From: JANQMX01 sp965247175
GTDB taxonomy: Bacteria > Pseudomonadota > Alphaproteobacteria > Kiloniellales > DSM-21159
Direction: 5' to 3'
Assembly: GCA_965247175.1 (NCBI GenBank)
Contig: OZ252006.1
Coordinates: 2,108,001 to 2,172,000 of the forward strand
DNA: 64,000 bases
The notes under the pieces were generated by a model. It was not told the origin of the DNA. It worked only from the letters and a program-made list of their open reading frames with translations, and searched no databases. The position numbers were made by a program, and so were the translations under genes. Shown here piece by piece: positions 34,955 through 42,508 of the stretch (position 1 is the stretch's first letter; the number at the start of each line of letters is the position of its first letter).

Positions 34955-35938
34955 TCAGGGTATCAGGACAGCCGCGCCACTGAAGGCACCGTCGCGCAGA
35001 TCGCGCAAAGCCTTGTTGGCTTCCACCAAGGGATAGCGATGCACCTCGCTTTGCAACCCCAAGCGCGGCGCCAAGCTGAGAAAGTCCTGGGCGTCCTGTC
35101 GGGTCAGGTTGGCGACCGATTTGATGCTGCGCTCGTGCCACAGCAGGTCATAAGGGAAGCTGGGAATGTCGCTCATATGGATGCCGCCGCAGACGACCAC
35201 GCCGCCGCGCCGCACCGCGGCCAGCGCAGCCGGCACCAAGGCACCGACGGGCGCAAAGATGATGGCGGCGTCCAAAGGCTCCGGCGGCGCCTCGTCCGAG
35301 CCGCCCGCCCAGACAGCGCCGAGACCGCGGGCGAAGTCCTGCGCGGCCAGGTCGCCCGGCCGCGAGAAGGCATAGACCGAGCGTCCCTGCGCGACGGCGA
35401 CCTGGGCCAGCAGGTGCGCCGCGGCGCCGAAGCCGTAGAGCCCGAGGCGCTTCGCCTCCCCCGCCATGCGCAGGCAGCGATAACCGATCAGGCCGGCGCA
35501 AAGAAACGGTGCCACCGCAGCATCCTCGGCGCGCCCTTCCACCGGGAAGCAGAAGCGAGAGTCGGCCAGCACGTACTCGGCATAGCCGCCGTCGAGGGTG
35601 TAGCCGGTGAACTTCGCCTGCTCGCAGAGATTCTCCTGCCCGCTTCGACAGTAGAAGCAGGTGCCGCAGGTCCAGCCGAGCCAGGGCACGCCGACTCGCT
35701 CGCCGGCGAAGAATCCCTCGACCTCGGCGCCGCTGCGCTCCACATCTCCGACGATCTCGTGGCCGGGGACGATCGGCAGCTTCGGCTCGGGCAGTTCCCC
35801 ATCCACCACATGCAAATCCGTGCGGCAGACGCCGCAGGCTCGAACCTTGATCAGGAGTTCGCCGGCAGCCGGCTCCGGCGCGGGCCTCTCCTGAGGCTCC
35901 AGCGCCTCTCCGGGATGCTGCAAGACCATGGCCAGCAT
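34955..35938 (-). CDS. Zinc-dependent alcohol dehydrogenase
   Basis: The 327-residue enzyme is of the medium-chain dehydrogenase family. Catalytic zinc ligands appear in ACGVCRTDLHV and PGHEIVG; the structural zinc site is the four-cysteine loop CGTCFYCRSGQENLC; and GLYGFGAAAHLLAQVA is the NAD-binding strand. The start is ATG 35938, seven bases after AGAGG; an earlier in-frame codon would add a non-conserved head. A perfect FNR box lies about 70 bp upstream. It likely interconverts alcohols and aldehydes with NAD(H). Confidence 0.92.
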   Translation of the reverse strand: MLAMVLQHPGEALEPQERPAPEPAAGELLIKVRACGVCRTDLHVVDGELPEPKLPIVPGHEIVGDVERSGAEVEGFFAGERVGVPWLGWTCGTCFYCRSGQENLCEQAKFTGYTLDGGYAEYVLADSRFCFPVEGRAEDAAVAPFLCAGLIGYRCLRMAGEAKRLGLYGFGAAAHLLAQVAVAQGRSVYAFSRPGDLAAQDFARGLGAVWAGGSDEAPPEPLDAAIIFAPVGALVPAALAAVRRGGVVVCGGIHMSDIPSFPYDLLWHERSIKSVANLTRQDAQDFLSLAPRLGLQSEVHRYPLVEANKALRDLRDGAFSGAAVLIP

Positions 35939-35999
35939 GGCGCAACCTCTTGAGATTTCTAGAGTACGGTACTGAAGCACGGCGGACGGCAAAGCGGCG

Positions 36000-36013
36000 T
36001 TGATGCGCATCAA
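36000..36013. promoter_or_regulatory. Perfect FNR/FixK-type box
   Basis: TTGATGCGCATCAA is an exact match to TTGAT-N4-ATCAA. It is centred 69 bp before the alcohol dehydrogenase ATG on the reverse strand and 79 bp before the FolB-fusion GTG on the forward strand. The former orientation is the more natural target given the metabolic content of that operon. Confidence 0.82.
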
Positions 36014-36085
36014 AGCCGCTTTCCAGCATCCTCTTGCGGTGTTAGCGTTTCACACTTTTCCGGCCGCGACCATGCGAGGCGAGAG

Positions 36086-37108
36086 GTGAGTTCGAGCAGT
36101 ATCCTGACTGGGCGGGTCTATCCCTTGCCGGCAACAAGTGAGACGGGCGACCGCGACCTGATCGTCATCCGCGATCTGGTGCTGCGCTTCCGCATCGGCG
36201 TCTACGAGCAGGAGCGCCTGCGGCCGCAGCGGATCCGCCTCAACCTGGTGCTGGAGGTCGACGGCGGCGAAGCTGACGACGACATCGCCAAGGTGCTCTC
36301 CTACGACGAGATCATCAGCGGCATTAAGGCCCTGGCCGAGGGCGAGCATATCAATCTGGTCGAGACCCTGGCCGAGCGGGTTGCCGAGCTCTGCTTCGCC
36401 CACCCCAACGTCGCAGCGGTGCATGTGGGCGTGGAGAAGCTCGACATTCATGCGCAGACGGAAAGCGTCGGCGTCGAAATTCGCCGCCGGCGGCGGGAAA
36501 GCGCGGACCCTTCCGTCTACCCGTTGCCGGGCTTCTTCGCCCGCGCCGCCCGGCCGCGCCCCAAGCATCCCGTCACCATCCTCTGCCTCGAGGACGAGAC
36601 GGTTGAGGGAAGCGATCGTGAGGCTTGGCTGGCACGGGCCGCCGAGCATCCGGGGCGTATCGTGCTCGCGGCGGACGCCGGTCGCTATGGCGCGCCCCTT
36701 GCCGATGCAGCCTCCCTCGACGTGGCAACGGCCCATCACCTGCGGCTCATCGCCATGGAGCAATCGGGCCGGGCGCTGGCCACCGCGAACCCGATCTTCG
36801 TCCCGTGCGACAGCGAGAGCGCCCTGACCCATGCGCTGGAAGAGGGGCGCATCCCCATCTGGCTGCCGGTGGCCATGACCCTGGGTCGGCCGGAGATTGC
36901 AGAACGCCCCGATACGACGGCCGCCACCCTCGCCCACTGGCTGGCTCGGCACTACGGCGCCGAACGGCTGGTGGTGGTCAGCGACCGGCCCGATGCCCTT
37001 CCGAGCGAAGAGACCATCGACAGCCGCTTCGCTCCGCCGGAAGACCGCTTCGAGACCGAGGTGCTGCCGGCCACAGCCGCTGCCACGGCCAGTCTGGTCA
37101 GCGACTGA
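36086..37108 (+). CDS. FolB-like dihydroneopterin aldolase fused to an amino-acid-kinase-like domain
   Basis: The 340-residue product has an N-terminal FolB domain (about 20-135). It includes RIGVYEQERLRPQRIRLNL, LSYDEI with the tyrosine, and VEKLDIHAQTESVGVEI with the catalytic lysine. The C-terminal part (about 155-340) resembles the amino-acid-kinase fold: GRIVLAADAGRYG, LRLIAMEQSGRALA, IPIWLPV, TTAATLAHWLARHYGAERLV. These resemble archaeal-type MfnE/COG2054 kinases. The start is GTG 36086. It may serve folate or a methanopterin/methanofuran-type pathway. Fusion and second role are inferences. Confidence 0.72.
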   Translation: MSSSSILTGRVYPLPATSETGDRDLIVIRDLVLRFRIGVYEQERLRPQRIRLNLVLEVDGGEADDDIAKVLSYDEIISGIKALAEGEHINLVETLAERVAELCFAHPNVAAVHVGVEKLDIHAQTESVGVEIRRRRRESADPSVYPLPGFFARAARPRPKHPVTILCLEDETVEGSDREAWLARAAEHPGRIVLAADAGRYGAPLADAASLDVATAHHLRLIAMEQSGRALATANPIFVPCDSESALTHALEEGRIPIWLPVAMTLGRPEIAERPDTTAATLAHWLARHYGAERLVVVSDRPDALPSEETIDSRFAPPEDRFETEVLPATAAATASLVSD

Positions 37109-37270
37109 ACGGTCATTTCTCCAGCCGCAAGACCAAGAACCGGAGCGCGCGAAGCTTCTCGCTCGGTTAGCTTATGATTTGTGCTCCCGATGCTTCGGCT
37201 GAAGGCCCCCCTCTTCAGGAAAGCAGAGCCGCTCTGCGCAATTGCCGTAGGGCCGCACAACCGAAGCCTT

Positions 37271-37291
37271 GATAGACTAATTCTAGTTATC
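37271..37291. promoter_or_regulatory. Interrupted dyad upstream of the TRAP operon
   Basis: GATA-G-ACTA, four bases, TAGT-TATC forms a near-symmetric dyad about 100 bp before the 44-codon frame and 370 bp before dctP. It could be an operator for the TRAP cluster, but symmetry is broken by one base and no regulator is adjacent. Confidence 0.3.
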
Positions 37292-37374
37292 CGCCGAGAG
37301 CACTCGCGTTTCCCTGCGCCCTGCTTGGCGGGCGCAGCGTCATCTCTCACAGGCGTCTCGAAAGGAGGCAGACC

Positions 37375-37509
37375 ATGTACACGCTGCTTTATCGCCTTCT
37401 CTGCTTCTCGACTTGGTTGTTCGCTGTCGATGCCGAAAGCTGCCGCAAGGCGCGCCCTCAGGAGCGCCGCGTTGCCGCCGCACCGGGCCGGGAGAGCTTC
37501 GGCCACTGA
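37375..37509 (+). CDS. 44-residue small ORF with a strong ribosome site
   Basis: ATG 37375 lies six bases after AAAGGAGG, a near-ideal ribosome site. The frame encodes MYTLLYRLLCFSTWLFAVDA followed by a basic tail. The first half is hydrophobic, so it may insert in the membrane or serve as a leader peptide. It is 138 bp before the TRAP binding protein gene. No family recognised. Remaining sequence from 37109 to 37647 shows no other feature beyond the dyad. Confidence 0.5.
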   Translation: MYTLLYRLLCFSTWLFAVDAESCRKARPQERRVAAAPGRESFGH

Positions 37510-37647
37510 CTGAGAGGTCAGGCCGTAGGCGGGCCCAAGGGCTCGAGCCGCCTCCCCCTTGCATTCGCCTGGGGCGCTGAGAATGATAGCGCCACGCTGC
37601 CGCCTAGGCGGCGAGACAAGAATGACGAAAACGAAGGGAGGCGAAGA

Positions 37648-38655
37648 ATGCTCCGTAAGACTATTGCATGCTTGGCCGTGGCTGCCGCGGCCACAATGGC
37701 GACTGCGCCACTGCAGGCCGCCGAGACGACCCTGCGCATCTCGCTGCAGCTGCCGTTGAAGAGCCACCTCGGCCAGAACCTGATGCTGTTCAAGGAGGAG
37801 GTCGAGAAGAAATCGAATGGCGAGATCGCCGTCGAGATCTACGATTCGGCTCAGCTCTACAAAGACAAGGAAGTGCCCCAGGCGGTCGGCTCCGGCGCCA
37901 TCGAGATGGGCGTTGCTTCCCTCACCCGCTTCGTCGGCGACATTCCGGCGGTCGATATCTTCTACATGCCCTTCATGTTCAACTCCGAGGAGCTGGTACG
38001 GGCGGCAACCGCCAAGGACAGCACGGTCCGCGGCCCGATCGACGAAGCGATCCTGGATACCGGCAGCCGGGTTCTTTGGTGGCAAGCCTATGGCGGTGCC
38101 ATAATGCTCTCGAAGGACGACCCGGTGCGCACGCCGGAGGAGATCGAGAACAAGAAGGTCCGTGTCTTCGGCAAGACGCTGGGCAGCTTCATGGAGGCGG
38201 TCGGCGCCTCTCCGACCTTGATCTCCGGCTCCGAGCAGTACCTCGCCTATCAGCGCGGCACGGTCGACGTTGGCATGACCGGCGTCTCCGGCGTCAAGTC
38301 GCGCAAGCTCTGGGAGGTGATGGACACCATCACGGTGACCAACCACGCGAACATCGAGTTCATCGTACTGGTCAACGAGGACTTCTGGCAGGAGCTGCCG
38401 GCCGAGCACCGCGAGATCATCCAGGCCGCCGCCAACAAGGCCGACGCGGCCGTGCGCGACGATATCGCCCGCATCGAAGCCGAGGCGTTCGAGGCGGCGA
38501 AGAGCGAAGGCATGACCGTGATCAAGCTGACGCCTGAGGAGGTCGCCGTCTGGCGCGAAGGCGCCGGCCCCGTGCTGAAGCAGTACAAGGAGGCCGCCGG
38601 CCCCCTTGGCGAGCAGCTTCTGGAAGCAGCTGAAGGCCTGCGCACCACCAACTAG
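37648..38655 (+). CDS. dctP: TRAP transporter substrate-binding protein (DctP family)
   Basis: The 335-residue periplasmic protein has a signal peptide (MLRKTIACLAVAAAATMATA, cleavage after LQA). Then come TTLRISLQLPLKSHLGQNLM, EIYDSAQLYKDKEVPQAVGSG and VDIFYMPFMFN, typical DctP features. SEQYLAYQRGTVDVGMTG is the family block near the ligand cleft. The start ATG 37648 is preceded by GGGAGG. It is followed by a strong hairpin, then dctQ and dctM. Ligand is probably an organic acid given the family, but it is not shown. Confidence 0.93.
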   Translation: MLRKTIACLAVAAAATMATAPLQAAETTLRISLQLPLKSHLGQNLMLFKEEVEKKSNGEIAVEIYDSAQLYKDKEVPQAVGSGAIEMGVASLTRFVGDIPAVDIFYMPFMFNSEELVRAATAKDSTVRGPIDEAILDTGSRVLWWQAYGGAIMLSKDDPVRTPEEIENKKVRVFGKTLGSFMEAVGASPTLISGSEQYLAYQRGTVDVGMTGVSGVKSRKLWEVMDTITVTNHANIEFIVLVNEDFWQELPAEHREIIQAAANKADAAVRDDIARIEAEAFEAAKSEGMTVIKLTPEEVAVWREGAGPVLKQYKEAAGPLGEQLLEAAEGLRTTN

Positions 38656-38671
38656 CTTAGACGATGCTGTT

Positions 38672-38716
38672 CTCAGCCGGGCCCGTTCGGGCCCGGCTGA
38701 GCTCCTTCTTTCTTCT
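38672..38716 (+). terminator. 13-bp hairpin between dctP and dctQ
   Basis: CTCAGCCGGGCCC (38672-38684), loop GTTC, and the exact complement (38689-38701) are followed by the pyrimidine run CTCCTTCTTTCTTCTT. It would act as a terminator with partial read-through, keeping the binding protein more abundant than the membrane subunits. Confidence 0.85.
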
Positions 38717-38739
38717 TCCAACGGGATGAGGCGCGAAGC

Positions 38740-39255
38740 GTGCAGGGGCTCTTTCGCCTGGTCGACCGCGTCGCGGACCTTCTTGGCCTCCTCGCTGCCT
38801 GGCTGTTCTTCGCCACGGGGGCGATGATCACCTATGAGGTCTTGGCGCGCTATCTCTTCAACGCACCCACCATCTGGGCCGCCGAGCTGTCCCAGCTTTT
38901 CCTGCTGTGGGGCTGCTTCGTGGCCATGGCGACCCTGCTGTGCCAGCGCGCGCACATTCGCATCACCCTGCTGACCGTACGCTTCGGCCCGCAGGGTCGA
39001 CGGTTGAGCGAGCTCTTCTCCTTGCTCTTCATCGCCGGCTTTTCGGGAGTCGCCTTCTGGTACGGTTTGCAGATTGCCCTCGATTCCCTAGAGCGCGGCC
39101 GTTCGACAGGCACCATGCTCAACATTCCGAACTGGTGGAGCGAGATGGTGATTCCGGTCGGCTTCCTGGTGCTGCTGCTGCAGTGCCTCGTCGAGTTCGT
39201 GCGCGTCTGGCGCGACGGCGCGCCTGAGCCGGCCGAGCACCAGGGTGAGCACTAG
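38740..39255 (+). CDS. dctQ: TRAP transporter small membrane subunit (DctQ family)
   Basis: The 171-residue protein has four hydrophobic segments with the DctQ features YEVLARYLFNAPTIWAAELSQ and RAHIRITLL. It forms the membrane complex with DctM. The start is GTG 38740, preceded by GAGGCG. The dctM gene begins three bases after its stop. Confidence 0.91.
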   Translation: MQGLFRLVDRVADLLGLLAAWLFFATGAMITYEVLARYLFNAPTIWAAELSQLFLLWGCFVAMATLLCQRAHIRITLLTVRFGPQGRRLSELFSLLFIAGFSGVAFWYGLQIALDSLERGRSTGTMLNIPNWWSEMVIPVGFLVLLLQCLVEFVRVWRDGAPEPAEHQGEH

Positions 39256-39258
39256 AGC

Positions 39259-40533
39259 ATGACGGCACTTCTGGTCCTGCTGGCGCTCTTCGCCCTGCTG
39301 CTCGTGGGCGTGCCGGTTGCTTTCGCGCTCGGTGGGCTTGGCCTCCTGATGCTGTTTTTCAGCGGCGACTCACCGCTGATGGTGCCGCAGGGTCTCTTGA
39401 GCACCATCGACAATTTCATCCTGCTCGCGGTGCCGCTGTTCCTCCTCATGTCCAACGTGCTGCTCAAGGGCGGCGTCGGGCGCGACCTCTTCGCCGCCGT
39501 GCAGGCCTGGGTCGGCCATTGGCCAGGGGGATTGGCGGTGGCCACCGTGGTTTCCTGCGGCATCTTCGCTGCGATCTCCGGCTCCTCGGTGGCGACGGCC
39601 GCCACCATCGGCACGGTGGCCATCCCCGAGATGATCAAGCGCGGCTATCCGCGGAGCTTTGTCCTCGGTCTCTTGGCAGCCGGCGGTACCCTGGGAATCC
39701 TTATCCCGCCTTCCATTCCGATGATCGTCTTCGGCTTCATCACCGAAGAATCGGTGATCGCCCTCTTTCTCGCCGGTATCGGGCCGGGCCTGCTGCTGAT
39801 CGTGCTGTTCATTGCCTTTTCCATGATCTACGCCCGGCTCAGCCCAGACTATCAGCCGCAACCCAAGGCCGGCTGGGACGAGCGCAAACGCACTGGCATC
39901 CGCGCTTTGCCGACCTTCGGACTGGCGGCGCTGATCATCTGGGGCATTTACAGCGGCGCCTTCACGCCGACCGAGGCCGCAGCAATCGGCTTCGCGGCCG
40001 CCCTCTTCATCACGGGTATCCTGCTGCGGACCTTGACCTGGGACATGCTGAAAGAGGCAACCCTGGACGCGATGAAGACCACGGTGACCATCCTCTTGAT
40101 CGTCGCCGGCGCGAAAGTCTTCGGTAAGGCGATCACGCTCTACCGCATTCCCCAGGACATCTCCTTCGTCATCACGCAGAACTTCAACGAGGCCTGGCTC
40201 TTTGTCCTGGTCGTAGCGGCCGTTTTGGTCCTGATGGGTCTCTTTCTCGAGGCCCTCTCCATGATGCTGATCATGGTGCCGGTCCTGGCGCCCTCGCTAC
40301 TGCCGCTTGGCCTCGACCCGATCTGGTTCGGTATCTTCTTCGTCATCATGGTGGAGTGCGCCTTGATCACCCCGCCGGTCGGCCTAAACCTCTACGTGAT
40401 ACAGGCGGTCGGACGAGCCTCAATGGGGGAGGTCGCGCGCGGAGTCTGGCCATTTCTCCTCTTGATGCTGCTGACCGTGTTCCTGATCTATCTGGTGCCG
40501 GATATCGCGCTCTATATTCCCTTTAAGCTCTGA
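39259..40533 (+). CDS. dctM: TRAP transporter large membrane subunit (DctM family)
   Basis: The 424-residue protein has about twelve hydrophobic segments. It carries ISGSSVATAATIGTVAIPEM and the later GGTLGILIPPSIPMIVFG, motifs of the DctM permease that binds sodium and moves the substrate. ALITPPVGLNLYVIQAV lies near the C-terminus. It follows dctQ by three bases and precedes the isocitrate-lyase-like gene by 11 bp. Confidence 0.93.
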   Translation: MTALLVLLALFALLLVGVPVAFALGGLGLLMLFFSGDSPLMVPQGLLSTIDNFILLAVPLFLLMSNVLLKGGVGRDLFAAVQAWVGHWPGGLAVATVVSCGIFAAISGSSVATAATIGTVAIPEMIKRGYPRSFVLGLLAAGGTLGILIPPSIPMIVFGFITEESVIALFLAGIGPGLLLIVLFIAFSMIYARLSPDYQPQPKAGWDERKRTGIRALPTFGLAALIIWGIYSGAFTPTEAAAIGFAAALFITGILLRTLTWDMLKEATLDAMKTTVTILLIVAGAKVFGKAITLYRIPQDISFVITQNFNEAWLFVLVVAAVLVLMGLFLEALSMMLIMVPVLAPSLLPLGLDPIWFGIFFVIMVECALITPPVGLNLYVIQAVGRASMGEVARGVWPFLLLMLLTVFLIYLVPDIALYIPFKL

Positions 40534-40544
40534 GGAGAGGACCC

Positions 40545-41402
40545 ATGAGCCAGGCCCAGCGACTGCGCCAACTGCTGGCCGAGCCCGGCCTGATCGTCAT
40601 GCCCTGCTGCTTCGACGCCCTCTCGGCGAAGATGGTCGAGCGCGCCGGCTTTCCCCTCACGTTCATGAGCGGCTTCGCTGTCTCCGTTGCTCGCCTCGGC
40701 ATGCCGGACACCGGGCTGATCTCCTACGGCGAGATGCGCGACCAAGGGCACAGCATCTGCGATGCCGTCTCCATCCCGGTCATCGGCGACGGCGATACCG
40801 GCTACGGCAACCCACTGAACGTCAGGCGCACGGTGCAAGGCTATGCCAAGGCGGGCTTCGCCTGCATCATGATCGAGGATCAGGTGGCGCCGAAGCGCTG
40901 CGGCCACACGCGCGGCAAGCATACCGTGTCGCGCGACGAGGCTGTGACCCGGCTGCGCGCCGCCTTGGATGCCCGCGATGAAGGGGCCGACATCCTGATC
41001 ATGGCGCGGACCGACGCCCGCGCGACCGACGGCCTGGAAGAGGCGCTGATACGCGCCAAGACCTTTCGGGAGATGGGCGCCGACATCACCTTTCTGGAGG
41101 CGCCGCACGACAAGGATGAGATGCGCCGCTACTGCGACGAAGTCGATGGTCCAAAGATGGCCAACCTCGTGGAGCAGGGCGATACGCCACTGCTGCCGCG
41201 CGAGGAGCTGGAAGAGATCGGCTTCAAGCTCGCGGCATATCCGCTCACCCTGCAGCTCGCCGCCCTGCAAGGCATGGCCGAGGCCTTGGCCGCTATGAAG
41301 GCCGGACATCACCCGCAGCACTTGGCGAGCTTCGCCGAGCTGCAGGCGGTTGCCGGCTTCCCGGAGTACTTCGAGGCGGAAAAGGCATACGCCGGGAGTT
41401 GA
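40545..41402 (+). CDS. Isocitrate-lyase/PEP-mutase superfamily enzyme (methylisocitrate-lyase-like)
   Basis: The 285-residue product has the superfamily motif KRCGH (Lys117-His121), metal-binding region GDGDTGYGNP and MARTDARATDGLEEAL. The cysteine in KRCGH marks lyases acting on 2-methylisocitrate or related acids rather than PEP mutases. It is co-directional with the TRAP genes 11 bp upstream, so it may act on the imported acid or its product. Exact substrate is not proven; 2,3-dimethylmalate lyase is an alternative. Confidence 0.88.
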   Translation: MSQAQRLRQLLAEPGLIVMPCCFDALSAKMVERAGFPLTFMSGFAVSVARLGMPDTGLISYGEMRDQGHSICDAVSIPVIGDGDTGYGNPLNVRRTVQGYAKAGFACIMIEDQVAPKRCGHTRGKHTVSRDEAVTRLRAALDARDEGADILIMARTDARATDGLEEALIRAKTFREMGADITFLEAPHDKDEMRRYCDEVDGPKMANLVEQGDTPLLPREELEEIGFKLAAYPLTLQLAALQGMAEALAAMKAGHHPQHLASFAELQAVAGFPEYFEAEKAYAGS

Positions 41403-41408
41403 GGGAGT

Positions 41409-42092
41409 TTAGGGGGTCAGCCCCATATCCCAGAAACCGATCTCAAGCCGCGTCGCGATCTTGAAGGTCTCAGCCAGGGCGGGCCAACGGCCGGAGCCCA
41501 TGACATCGTCGCCGATGCGCCGCGCGGCAACTCGCTCGAGCTGCTCGGCGGCCGCCCTCGTCACCGCCTGGTAGTCCGCGCCTGAATAAGTCTCGATCCA
41601 GCTCCGGTAGGGATTTCCCTCCATCACCGTCGCCGGATCCTCGGCCAGGGCTTCGCCGATCTCGCCATAGCCCATGACGCAAGGGCTGAGCGCCACCAGC
41701 AGATCGAGCAGATCGCCGCTCATGCCCTTGTCGAGGACGAAACGGGTATAGGCGTGATTGCCCGGCGCCTCCGGCGTGGCCGCCATCTCGGCCTCGTTCA
41801 GGCCCCACTCGGCGCAGTAGCTGACGTGCAGGGCCATTTCGTGGTTGAGCAATCCGTCGACCACCTTGGCCGACTGGCGCAGGTCGTCGAGATGCTCGGA
41901 CTTGTAGACGGCCAGCGCCCAGGCCCGGCTGAAGTGAATCAGGAAGATGTAATCCTGGACGAGGTAGTGGCGAAAGCAGTCTTCCGGCAGGCTGCCGTCG
42001 GCCAGTTGGCGCACGAAACCATGGCCGACGAAGGCGTCCCAATCCGCCTCGCAGCTGGCCTTGAGCGCCCGAAACAGCGTATCGGCCAACAT
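41409..42092 (-). CDS. tenA: TenA-family thiaminase II
   Basis: TenA salvages thiamin degradation products by hydrolysing aminopyrimidine. The 227-residue product has FRHYLVQDYIFLIHFSRAWA and the catalytic-cysteine region ALSPCVMGYGEIGEALA. Its length matches the family. It lies three bases after the ferredoxin stop on the same strand, so it may be in the same transcript. Thiamin genes are otherwise absent here. Confidence 0.93.
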   Translation of the reverse strand: MLADTLFRALKASCEADWDAFVGHGFVRQLADGSLPEDCFRHYLVQDYIFLIHFSRAWALAVYKSEHLDDLRQSAKVVDGLLNHEMALHVSYCAEWGLNEAEMAATPEAPGNHAYTRFVLDKGMSGDLLDLLVALSPCVMGYGEIGEALAEDPATVMEGNPYRSWIETYSGADYQAVTRAAAEQLERVAARRIGDDVMGSGRWPALAETFKIATRLEIGFWDMGLTP

Positions 42093-42095
42093 GCT

Positions 42096-42419
42096 CTAGA
42101 ACTTATGCCCACTGCCGGGGAGCGCGACCTCGAGGCCCTCCATCTCCTCCGTCACCACGATTTGGCAGCCGAGGCGCGAGGTCTGCTGCAGGTCGAAGGC
42201 CAGATCGAGCATGTCCTCTTCATCTTCGGAGGGGTCTTCGAGGCGCGCGTACCAGTTGGGTTCCACGATCACATGGCAGGTGGCGCAGGCGAGCGAGCCT
42301 TCGCAAGCACCCTCGATATCGATGTCGAATTTTTGCGCGACTTCCATGATGGACAGGCCGAGCGGCGCCTCCACCTCCTTGCGGTTTCCGTCGGCCTCGA
42401 TGAAGACGATGCGTGGCAT
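42096..42419 (-). CDS. fdx: [2Fe-2S] ferredoxin, ISC/adrenodoxin type
   Basis: The 107-residue ferredoxin has four cysteine ligands: Cys39, Cys45, Cys48 in EGACEGSLACATCHV and Cys85 in LGCQIVV, matching the adrenodoxin/Fdx group that supplies electrons for Fe-S assembly. I start at ATG 42419, giving the normal length; a longer frame would add a 20-residue head. It follows iscS by 89 bp. Confidence 0.93.
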   Translation of the reverse strand: MPRIVFIEADGNRKEVEAPLGLSIMEVAQKFDIDIEGACEGSLACATCHVIVEPNWYARLEDPSEDEEDMLDLAFDLQQTSRLGCQIVVTEEMEGLEVALPGSGHKF

Positions 42420-42508
42420 GCTTTGCTTCGTTGGTGCTGGTCTGATCTCGAAGGCGTCACTTAGGGCTTGGCAGCGCAAAATGCCAGGGCCAATAGACGC
42501 TTATCGAC

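Noticed and set aside
36952..38955. Long reverse-strand open frame of 667 codons
   Set aside because: It is antisense to dctP and the FolB-fusion, which have clear family motifs, signal peptide and ribosome sites; the antisense product has no recognisable domain.
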